DNA of 64,000 nucleotides from Flavobacterium aquidurense (GTDB taxonomy: Bacteria; Bacteroidota; Bacteroidia; Flavobacteriales; Flavobacteriaceae): the NCBI GenBank assembly GCA_900107365.1, contig FNPS01000011.1, forward strand, positions 78,493 to 142,492, read 5' to 3'. The notes beneath the pieces were generated by a model. That model did no database searches. It saw only the letters and a list, made by a program, of their open reading frames with translations, and was not told the DNA's origin. Within the stretch, counting starts at the first letter, position 1. Each line of letters starts with the position of its first letter. This document shows, piece after piece, positions 7,270 through 14,638 of the stretch. A program made the position numbers and the translations under genes.

Positions 7270-10200
7270 TTAAAAAGTTAAATTAATATTGAAACCATAA
7301 CGACGAACAGTTGGACTAGAAAGGTCGCTTCCTGCGCTACCTCCAACCAAAGCTCTGTCAGAAGCATTATAACCTGATGCGAATTGATCCAAATCGATAT
7401 CTTTGCGCGCGGCGAAATACAGTAAGTTTCGGCCTACCAAAGAAAAAGTTGCTTTTTTGATGAAGGAACGAGCCAGGAATTTTGCCGGCAAACTATATCC
7501 AAAAGAAACTTCTCTAAGTTTTGCATAAGAACGGCTAATCATATAATATTCATCAGCATTAGCACCGATACCACTTGAAATATAACTTTGTACAGAGACT
7601 GGTAAATCATTCTGAGCAAAAGTTAAATCATTTAAATTATCAATTTGTCCATTGCTAAAGTGAGGTGTACCTGATGTAATTTTAACTCCTGGACCAACAT
7701 AGGAAGGTGTTGCCGCTTTTGTACCATTGGCAGTACTGTTCCACTCTGCTAAACGGGCCGCACCAAAATCACCAGTAGCAGTTTCTAAATCTGTACCACC
7801 ATTCATTGCATGATAATAAACGAAATCATACATTTTACCACCTATACGACCATCAAATTGAAAGCTTAAACTGTATCCTTTATATTTGAAAGTATTGGTT
7901 ATACCAAAAGAAAAGTCTGGATTTGCATGTCCCAAAAAGCCATTATTGGCAATACCTCCAGGCGATTGCAAAGGCAATCCACCACTTCCGTTGACAATAT
8001 TACCACTTCCGTCTCTTACGAATTTGGTTCCGTAAATAGCGTCAAGCCTGTCTCCAACTACAAAGTTGTGGCCGTTTTGTTGTAAATACTGCTGATCGCC
8101 ATAAATTTCTTTAAGTGTTTCTTTATAAGAAGAGTAATTTAAATTAACATCCCAATTTAAGCCTGCTGGATTTCTCAAGACTGATCCCATTAATTCAAGT
8201 TCTATACCTTTTTTAAGCGTAGTTACTCCGTTAATCAATTGATTGTTTGAGGCAGTTGCAGTCGAAACCGGTAATTGAAAAATATTAGGACCATTGGTTG
8301 TTGTAAAATAAGTAGCATTTAAGCCCAATCGATTAGAGAAAAATTTCACATCAAATCCTGCCTCAATTGACTCTACGTTAAATGGTTTTATATTTTCGTT
8401 AGCAATAGTGTTTGATAACGTAATTGATGGCGTTCCGTTATAAAAAGTTCCTGAAGCCACTGGCGATTCATTCACATAAGTCGGACCGTTGTAAGGTGTA
8501 TAATTCTCTGTTCCGTAACCAAGTAATCCAAATACAGGTTTGCTGTTCCAACCTGTACCTAATGCTGTAGAATTTAAAGCATTATAAGAAGTACCAATTG
8601 TTGTAGCGGTCAAACCACCTTTAACATCGGCGTACGAAGCACGTACTTTTAGGAATGAAATAACCTCTGGTAATTTAACATAGTCTGAAATCGCAGAACT
8701 TATCGCTACTGAAGGATAAAAATACGTGTCTTTACCCTTTGGTAAAGTGGATAGTTTATCTACACGGCTAGTAGTATTAATATTGAAATAATTTTTATAT
8801 CCAATATCGAACGAATAAAAACCACTATACACCTGCATTTTAGAACCGAAATTATAACTATACGGTTTAGCTGCTGAATTATTCATATTATAAACTCCCG
8901 GAAGCGATAAACCCTGAGTGGTTTCCCATGAAGAATCATAAGTAAAAGAACGTTGGTTTGCTCCAACTAAAGCACTAATATCCCAGTCACCAAACTTATG
9001 TTTATAGTTTAAAATTAAATCGGTGTTGTTCTCCATTAAATTTCTTTGATCTCTCCTATAATCCCCGTACCAGCCAAAACTATACCATGGCAAATACAAA
9101 TTTAAATTGGCCGAAGCCGGAACATCTTCTGTATTAAGCTGATTGTACGTGTTTATAGATTGTCTCAACGACAAATCAAAATCATTATTAAATTTATAAA
9201 TAGCTTTCAAAGACCCGTAAACATCTGTTTTCTGTCTTCCTTTTAACCATTCATTGGCCATAAACCAGGCATTGTTCAGCCTTCCGTATTCTGGCGCATA
9301 TTGAGTCAATCCGGGAACACCTTGCGGTCCTTTATAGTAATCCTTTAAATCATTAATATCATAATCTGCCGAGCCGTAAACTTTAAACATATACACATAA
9401 CTGTTAGGGCTATATTGTACGTCAGGTACATTTGGAGAATATTGTAGGTTTAAATTCAAATCTGCCTCAACTCGCAATTTATCGTTGATATTATACCCCC
9501 AATTAATTTTAAAGTTATCTATATCTAATTTCGTATTTGGAAAAATCCCCTTTTGGTAGGTATGTCCGTATGATGCACGAAGATTGTACTTTTCACCACT
9601 TGCCGAAAGTCCAATGCTGTTGGTACTTACGTAACCGTTCTGTACAAACTTGTTAAAGTTATCAGCTCCACGATTCAACCAGGGTGTTTTTTGTCTAATT
9701 CCTGTTGCCGGATCATAAGGGCTATCGTATTGTTGCGTTTCAAAACCACTATTAAAACGTGGTCCCCATTCCGGCAAACGTTGTTTATTGTCATACAACA
9801 CATTCCCGTAGGTATATTGATAATTACTGCCTCGACCATATTCTGTCTGACTTTCTGGCAATACAATAAATCCTTTATCCAACTCCGTTGTACTATTAAA
9901 ATCGATCTGCCAGCCACCACTAGTTTTTGTACCCTTTTTTGTGGTGATTACAATTGCCCCGTTAATTCCTCTTGAGCCATACAATGCGGCGGCATTTGGA
10001 CCTTTAAGTACTGTATAGGTTTCAACGTCATCCGCATTAAAATTATACGAATCTGAATTTACAGGTTGACCGTCTACAACATACAAAACATCTTTACTAC
10101 CACGCAACACCACTGTTGGCGCGCCATAAAACTCTGAGCTTGCACCAATTTGCAGTCCCGCAACTTTTCCTGCTAACGAATTAATAGGGTTAGCATCACG

Positions 10201-10602
10201 ACCTAAAGTAAGATCCTCTCCTTTAATCTGTGATTGAGAATACCCTAATTTTTTCACTTCTTTTTTAACTCCAAGAGCCGTTACTACTACTTCTGTTAAC
10301 ATTTCCTGTTCAGGTGCCATGTTAATAGCTAATTCAAGCTGATTTGTCAGCAGGACTTTTTGAGACTTATATCCCAAAAATTTAAATAAAAGTGATTGGC
10401 CGCTATTGGCTTGTATGGAGAATTTCCCATCCAAATCAGTGACAACACTATTACCAGAGCCTACAACCTGAATACTTACTTGTAGCATTGGCTGATTGAG
10501 CTCATCTGTAACCTGCCCTTTGAACAAGGTTTGCGCAAAGACCGTATTACATCCCAATACGAAAAACAACAATAGCCCTTTTCCTAACTTTTTTAAACTC
10601 AT
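7270..10602 (-). CDS. SusC/RagA-type TonB-dependent transporter
   Basis: A 1110-aa outer-membrane protein. Signal peptide (to about residue 23, NTVFAQ), carboxypeptidase regulatory-like domain (about 27-110, starting LFKGQVTDELNQP), a TonB-box/plug region (MLTEVVVTALGV, then plug with YVVDGQPVNSD), and a long beta-barrel ending in NINLTF with the terminal Phe needed for BAM recognition. It pairs with the SusD protein downstream. An operator-like repeat at 11005-11019 about 400 bases upstream matches the phosphonate divergent promoter, supporting co-regulation with the catabolic genes. No convincing TAnnTTTG promoter was found on the minus strand upstream. Confidence 0.95.
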   Translation of the reverse strand: MSLKKLGKGLLLFFVLGCNTVFAQTLFKGQVTDELNQPMLQVSIQVVGSGNSVVTDLDGKFSIQANSGQSLLFKFLGYKSQKVLLTNQLELAINMAPEQEMLTEVVVTALGVKKEVKKLGYSQSQIKGEDLTLGRDANPINSLAGKVAGLQIGASSEFYGAPTVVLRGSKDVLYVVDGQPVNSDSYNFNADDVETYTVLKGPNAAALYGSRGINGAIVITTKKGTKTSGGWQIDFNSTTELDKGFIVLPESQTEYGRGSNYQYTYGNVLYDNKQRLPEWGPRFNSGFETQQYDSPYDPATGIRQKTPWLNRGADNFNKFVQNGYVSTNSIGLSASGEKYNLRASYGHTYQKGIFPNTKLDIDNFKINWGYNINDKLRVEADLNLNLQYSPNVPDVQYSPNSYVYMFKVYGSADYDINDLKDYYKGPQGVPGLTQYAPEYGRLNNAWFMANEWLKGRQKTDVYGSLKAIYKFNNDFDLSLRQSINTYNQLNTEDVPASANLNLYLPWYSFGWYGDYRRDQRNLMENNTDLILNYKHKFGDWDISALVGANQRSFTYDSSWETTQGLSLPGVYNMNNSAAKPYSYNFGSKMQVYSGFYSFDIGYKNYFNINTTSRVDKLSTLPKGKDTYFYPSVAISSAISDYVKLPEVISFLKVRASYADVKGGLTATTIGTSYNALNSTALGTGWNSKPVFGLLGYGTENYTPYNGPTYVNESPVASGTFYNGTPSITLSNTIANENIKPFNVESIEAGFDVKFFSNRLGLNATYFTTTNGPNIFQLPVSTATASNNQLINGVTTLKKGIELELMGSVLRNPAGLNWDVNLNYSSYKETLKEIYGDQQYLQQNGHNFVVGDRLDAIYGTKFVRDGSGNIVNGSGGLPLQSPGGIANNGFLGHANPDFSFGITNTFKYKGYSLSFQFDGRIGGKMYDFVYYHAMNGGTDLETATGDFGAARLAEWNSTANGTKAATPSYVGPGVKITSGTPHFSNGQIDNLNDLTFAQNDLPVSVQSYISSGIGANADEYYMISRSYAKLREVSFGYSLPAKFLARSFIKKATFSLVGRNLLYFAARKDIDLDQFASGYNASDRALVGGSAGSDLSSPTVRRYGFNINLTF

Positions 10603-11004
10603 TTTTTTTCTTTTTTTAAATTCATTTTGCTTTTTAAGTGGGGTATCAGTATTAATTTATTATTTACAAAAAATGTGAAACAAGGGATAAAACATTTTAC
10701 CTGATCAAGATGAAACCCATTTTATCAAAACAGATTTAAAAAGCGCTTTTTATGAATTCAACCCTCGCCGCTTTCTAAATGCTTATTTTTTCAACCCTGA
10801 ATTAAATTATTAGTATTAGTAAATTAATCGATGCAAAAATGGTTTAATTTTTATCATTAGTAAACTTTTGTATTTTAAGAAATTCTTAACATGGCATTAA
10901 TCTTAGGTAAGTAAATTGTTAAGGGAGAGTACAAATGAATTAGACTACAATGGTTTTCACGGAAAATATTTAGCAAGAAGACAAAAAAGACAATTTTGTA
11001 AAAG

Positions 11005-11019
11005 TTTACAAATAGTAAC
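11005..11019. promoter_or_regulatory. Operator-like inverted repeat, copy 4 (upstream of susC)
   Basis: TTTACAAATAGTAAC, within an 18-base stretch (11001-11018) identical to 4096-4113. The last base breaks the palindrome by one position. It lies 403 bases before the susC start. Confidence 0.5.
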
Positions 11020-11209
11020 ATTTTGGATATTTGTAGTTGCAGGATTTGAAATAAAATACTTCTTGTGAATGGAAGAACTCAAGCCTTATATCACCTTTAT
11101 TGATTAGAATGATTTAACACACAGATCTAAACTTCAAAAAAGACACTCAAAATTAGGGTGTATATAAATCACTACACGTTGAGCAGATCAATTAGCGCAG
11201 CAATAAATT

Positions 11210-11223
11210 TACGAAATACCGTA
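11210..11223. promoter_or_regulatory. Palindromic site A (TACGAAATACCGTA)
   Basis: With two flanking bases each side it is TTTACG-N6-CGTAAA, a perfect 6-bp inverted repeat. It lies about 140 bases before the start of the secreted hydrolase. Related sites are at 12448, 25735 and 28864. Confidence 0.55.
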
Positions 11224-11360
11224 AAATTAAAAATCATTACATAGCACCTAAACATCCGTAAACAAACGCGTTAAGCACTAAGGTATATTCTTTGGATAGT
11301 AACTGGCACGATTAATATAATCCCTAACAAACAATTAATAACCCTTTAAATTTTTAACAA

Positions 11361-12272
11361 ATGAAAAAATTACTTTTAACAATCGGACTGATTATAGTAT
11401 TCCTACCGGGTACTCAGGGATTTTCGCAGACAAAGAGAACTCCCGCAGCTTTAGGAAGAGAAGAATATATTGAGGTCGAAAAGAATGTTCGCCTTCATGT
11501 AACTGATCTTGGAACGGGACAGCCAATTGTACTTATTCAAGGCTGGCCATTAAGTGATGCCATGTACCAATATCAATATGCTTTTTTTATTGAACAGGGA
11601 TATCGTGTAATTGGAATTACGCTACGTGGATACGGATTGTCTGATAAACCGGCCGGAAAGTACGATTATGATGTTTTTGCAGATGATATTAAAGTAGTTC
11701 TCGACAAACTAAAAATCGAAAATGCCACATTAGGCGGTTTTTCAATGGGTGGCGGAATCGTTATACATTATACAGCAAAATACAATGCAGCACACATCTC
11801 AAAATTGGCTTTATTTGGAGCCGCAGCACCAATTTGGACTAAAAGAGCGGACTTTAACTTTGGGTTTTGGACTAAAGAAGATGTGAATGGTCTTATTGAA
11901 TTAAATAATACCAACAGACCTCAATTATTCGATAATTTCGGAAAAATATTCCCTGCAAATGAAACCAGTGTATCTCCCGGATTAGGAAATTGGTTAGGTG
12001 CAATTCAAGGACAATCGTCTTTTTACGCTACAGCCGAATGTTTAAAAGCATTAAGAGATACTGACTTACGCGAAGATTTAAAAAAGATCAATGTTCCAAC
12101 CTTGATTCTTCATGGCAAATTAGATAAAATCTGTTCTTATGAATTAGCGGAACAAATGCATGCGAACATTAAAAACTCAACATTAATTCCTTTAGAAAAA
12201 AGCGGACATGCCTTATTTATTGAAGAGTTAACAAAATTTAATACGGAGCTATTGAATTTTATTAAAAAATAA
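11361..12272 (+). CDS. Exported alpha/beta hydrolase (chloroperoxidase/arylesterase-like)
   Basis: A 303-aa protein with an N-terminal signal peptide (about residues 1-23, ending GFSQ), so periplasmic or secreted. The fold's landmarks are the oxyanion motif IQGWPLSD, nucleophile Ser128 in GGFSMGGG, the acid in LHGKLDK and the histidine in KSGHALF. Closest family is the cofactor-free haloperoxidase/arylesterase group, as for the gene at 12752, which lacks a signal peptide. This gives an exported and a cytoplasmic member side by side. The substrate is unknown; the neighbourhood suggests detoxification of an ester, lactone or aromatic electrophile. Confidence 0.85.
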   Translation: MKKLLLTIGLIIVFLPGTQGFSQTKRTPAALGREEYIEVEKNVRLHVTDLGTGQPIVLIQGWPLSDAMYQYQYAFFIEQGYRVIGITLRGYGLSDKPAGKYDYDVFADDIKVVLDKLKIENATLGGFSMGGGIVIHYTAKYNAAHISKLALFGAAAPIWTKRADFNFGFWTKEDVNGLIELNNTNRPQLFDNFGKIFPANETSVSPGLGNWLGAIQGQSSFYATAECLKALRDTDLREDLKKINVPTLILHGKLDKICSYELAEQMHANIKNSTLIPLEKSGHALFIEELTKFNTELLNFIKK

Positions 12273-12287
12273 TAAAAACACAATAAG

Positions 12288-12316
12288 AGGTTTGCCTTTT
12301 AAAGGCAGGCCTTTTA
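12288..12316 (+). terminator. Intrinsic terminator after the exported hydrolase
   Basis: The GC-containing hairpin GGTTTGCCTTT / AAAGGCAGGCC (12289-12311) is followed by TTTTATTT. It separates the gene from the operon starting at 12752. Confidence 0.7.
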
Positions 12317-12447
12317 TTTAATTAGCAACTTCAAATACAATTCAAATAGTTTCTCTACTAAAATGCTTCAATTGAAATTGAATGTATTGCTTTTTAAGTA
12401 AATAAGCAGTACTAATTCTTTCATTACAATTATTCCGTTAATAAATT

Positions 12448-12461
12448 AACGAAATAGCGTA
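12448..12461. promoter_or_regulatory. Palindromic site B (AACGAAATAGCGTA)
   Basis: Over 18 bases (12446-12463) it matches site A at 16 positions. It lies about 170 bases upstream of the -7 box at 12632. The surrounding 480-base gap otherwise holds the terminator at 12288 and the promoter at 12588. Confidence 0.5.
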
Positions 12462-12587
12462 AATTAAAAACAATCCAAAAAATAGCAAATCTTTACAAAT
12501 CAACAACTTAACCCTTAAGGCATGTTATTTGAATACTGTTTAGCTATTTATTTTCTTTTTAAAATTTAATAAGCCAGTGCAAAATTT

Positions 12588-12639
12588 TTATTTCTTAATC
12601 TAGATTAATCGAAGCACCGCACTTTCTATTATAAGTTTG
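12588..12639 (+). promoter_or_regulatory. Promoter with conserved 30-bp block and -7 box, copy 1
   Basis: A 30-base block (12588-12617) contains the perfect palindrome TTAATCTAGATTAA and ends GCAC. Fourteen bases later comes the -7 box TAAGTTTG (12632-12639). Block and spacing recur at 28981-29032. There is no TTG at the usual -33 position, which suggests activator dependence. Confidence 0.65.
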
Positions 12640-12751
12640 TACTGTAGCAAATGAAAATTTAAACATTTAACAAAATAACATACAAAAAGACAGATTTAAT
12701 TTAAAATTGAAAAATTATATCTAAAATTCAATAATCTAAAACCATAAAAAA

Positions 12752-13570
12752 ATGAGCACATTTACAGTAAAAGACGGAACAGAAATTTATTACAAAGATT
12801 GGGGAAACGGGCAACCAATTGTTTTTCACCACGGATGGCCTTTATCTGGTGATGACTGGGATGCACAAATGATGTTTTTCCTAAAACAAGGATACAGAGT
12901 TATTGCACATGATCGACGTGGACACGGTCGTTCTGGTCAAAGTGCTGAAGGAAACAATATGGAAACATATGCATCAGATGTAGCTGAATTGACAGCGGCT
13001 CTTGATCTAAAAAATGCTATTCACGTAGGTCACTCAACCGGAGGTGGTGAAGTAATACGCTATGCAGCAAAATACGGAAAAGAACGTGTTGCAAAAGCGA
13101 TCATAATTAGTGCTGTAACGCCAATAATGATTAAAAATGATGCAAATCCTGAAGGTGTGCCATTATCTGTTTTTGATGAAATAAGACAAGGTACAGGATT
13201 TAGCAGAGCGCAGTATTTTTATGATTTCCCTATTCCTTTTTACGGATGGAACCGCGAAGGACAAACCGTTCAGGAAGGTATTAAACACAATTGGTGGCGT
13301 CAGGGAATGATGGGATCCGTTTTAGCACATTATGAAGGAATAAAAGCTTTCTCTGAATCAGATTTTACAGAAGATCTTAAGAGTTTAGATATTCCGGTAC
13401 TTGTATTACACGGCGAAGATGATCAAATTGTACCTTATGCTCAGGCACCAAGAGCTGCAGCACTTTTGAAAAACGGAAAATTAATTTCGTATCCGGGATT
13501 TCCTCATGGTATGCCAACTACAGAAGCTGAGACAATCAACAACGATATTCTGGCTTTTATTAAATCATAA
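12752..13570 (+). CDS. Cytoplasmic alpha/beta hydrolase (non-heme chloroperoxidase family)
   Basis: A 272-aa hydrolase of the cofactor-independent haloperoxidase/esterase group. Visible are FHHGWPLSGDDWD (oxyanion region), the cap-proximal HDRRGHGRSGQ, nucleophile Ser95 in GHSTGGGE, the acid in LHGEDDQIVPY and the histidine in GFPHGMP. Length and motifs are standard for the family, whose physiological activity is usually ester or lactone hydrolysis. It starts a long co-directional gene run (12752-22110) driven by the promoter at 12588-12639. A hairpin shortly downstream may reduce expression of the following genes. Confidence 0.88.
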   Translation: MSTFTVKDGTEIYYKDWGNGQPIVFHHGWPLSGDDWDAQMMFFLKQGYRVIAHDRRGHGRSGQSAEGNNMETYASDVAELTAALDLKNAIHVGHSTGGGEVIRYAAKYGKERVAKAIIISAVTPIMIKNDANPEGVPLSVFDEIRQGTGFSRAQYFYDFPIPFYGWNREGQTVQEGIKHNWWRQGMMGSVLAHYEGIKAFSESDFTEDLKSLDIPVLVLHGEDDQIVPYAQAPRAAALLKNGKLISYPGFPHGMPTTEAETINNDILAFIKS

Positions 13571-13591
13571 GTACGTTACTAATATCAATCA

Positions 13592-13629
13592 AAACTGCCT
13601 GAAATAGTCCGCTTTTAAAGGCAGTTTAA
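13592..13629 (+). terminator. Weak or attenuating terminator inside the operon
   Basis: AAACTGCCT (13592-13600) pairs with AGGCAGTTT (about 13619-13627) around an 18-base loop, followed by only a short T-poor tract. It lies only 10 bases before the next start codon, so it more likely sets the level of read-through than ends transcription. Confidence 0.5.
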
Positions 13630-13639
13630 TTCTTCAATT

Positions 13640-13963
13640 ATGAATTCGAATTCCGCACAACAACCTTCTTTTGACACGGTTACTGAAGCATTACAATGGC
13701 TTAATCAGCAGGGTTTTACAGAAAATTTTAATCTTGACGAAAATTGTATTCGCTACAATAACAATTCACAAACCATGTCTCCTGAAGAATTCAAAATCAA
13801 ATATCTATTTCGCTTTGAAGGCGATACAGATCCCGGAGACGAAGATATAGTGTACGGCATACAATCTGAAATTTATAATATAAAAGGTGTTTTAACAAGC
13901 GCTTTTGGCATCTATGCAGACGCTGTTTCTGCCGAAATGATTAAAAAATTATCAACTCACTAA
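13640..13963 (+). CDS. Small conserved acidic protein of unknown function
   Basis: A 107-aa cytoplasmic protein, acidic, without signal peptide or membrane segment. It has the form of a small Bacteroidota protein often carried under the misleading name phosphoribosylpyrophosphate synthetase: an N-terminal TVTEALQWLNQQGFTENFNL helix, then DENCIRY and a C-terminal segment on a two-strand/helix scaffold. At about 100 aa it is far too short for a PRPP synthetase and has no PRPP motif. It sits between the chloroperoxidase-like and isochorismatase-like genes (11 bases to the latter) and so belongs to the operon. Function unknown. Confidence 0.75.
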   Translation: MNSNSAQQPSFDTVTEALQWLNQQGFTENFNLDENCIRYNNNSQTMSPEEFKIKYLFRFEGDTDPGDEDIVYGIQSEIYNIKGVLTSAFGIYADAVSAEMIKKLSTH

Positions 13964-13974
13964 AAAATAACATC

Positions 13975-14607
13975 ATGAAACCATCAAAAAATTTATTATC
14001 CCCAGATAACCACGCTTTAGTCTTAATTGACTTTGAAGGACAAATGGCATTTGCCACAACAAGCATTCCGTTAAGTGAATTACGTACTAACGTTGCAATT
14101 ATTAGCGGTGCATCAAAAATCTTTAATGTGCCAACCATTGTTACAACGGTAGCCGAAGAAAGTTTTTCAGGACCTGTTTTTCCCGAAGTTGAAGAATTTT
14201 ATCCTATGGCAACTTCAGGATATATTGACCGTACCACCATGAATACCTGGGAAGATGAAAACGCTTATAAAGCAATTACGGGAACAAAAAAACAAAAATT
14301 AGTTCTTGCAGGATTGTGGACAGGTGTTTGTATCGTTGGTCCTGCCTTGTCTGCAATTGACGAAGGTTATGAAGTTTATGTAATTACAGATGCTTGTGGA
14401 GATGTAAGCAAAGAAGCGCACGAACGTGCTATTCAAAGAATGATACAAGTTGGTGCAAAACCAATAACTTCAATTCAGTATTTATTAGAACTTCAAAGAG
14501 ATTGGGCACGTCAGGAAACGTATGTTCCGGTAACAAACCTGATGAAAAAATATGGTGGTTCTTATGGTTTAGGAATTCATTATGCGCACAATATGTTAAA
14601 ACACTAA
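13975..14607 (+). CDS. Isochorismatase-family (cysteine) hydrolase
   Basis: A 210-aa protein of the isochorismatase/nicotinamidase superfamily, closest in form to YcaC-like hydrolases. The catalytic set is recognisable: Asp19 in LIDFEG, a Lys in the family's central region and Cys119 in LAGLWTGVCIVG. The cis-peptide-like segment VGPALSAIDEGYEV follows. Family members hydrolyse amides or N-alkylated imides; the substrate here is unknown. It sits directly before a YtcJ-like amidohydrolase (32 bases), so the two may process the same amide or cyclic compound (inference). Confidence 0.88.
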   Translation: MKPSKNLLSPDNHALVLIDFEGQMAFATTSIPLSELRTNVAIISGASKIFNVPTIVTTVAEESFSGPVFPEVEEFYPMATSGYIDRTTMNTWEDENAYKAITGTKKQKLVLAGLWTGVCIVGPALSAIDEGYEVYVITDACGDVSKEAHERAIQRMIQVGAKPITSIQYLLELQRDWARQETYVPVTNLMKKYGGSYGLGIHYAHNMLKH

Positions 14608-14638
14608 TTGTTGAGGCTTAACTATAAATAATTGAATT

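Larger units (their letters stand above)
10603..11360. other. Long divergent intergenic region between susC and the first alpha/beta hydrolase
   Basis: About 760 AT-rich bases with no credible gene. It contains the phosphonate-type repeat at 11005-11019, the palindrome at 11210-11223, and a TGGCACG at 11304-11310 resembling a sigma-54 -24 element without a clear -12 partner. A TTAATCGATGCA at 10824-10835 matches part of the promoter block seen at 12588 and 28981. Confidence 0.6.

Noticed and set aside
10824..10835. Third copy of the 30-bp promoter block
   Set aside because: Only TTAATCGATGCA and a few upstream bases match, and no TAnnTTTG occurs at the required 14-15-base distance.
12611..12632. 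Sigma-54 -24/-12 promoter within the 30-bp block
   Set aside because: GCAC is followed by TTTC at roughly the right place in copy 1, but copy 2 does not keep it, whereas both keep TAnnTTTG.
13640..13963. Phosphoribosylpyrophosphate synthetase
   Set aside because: At 107 aa and without PRPP-binding motif it cannot be the enzyme; the name is a family-level misannotation.
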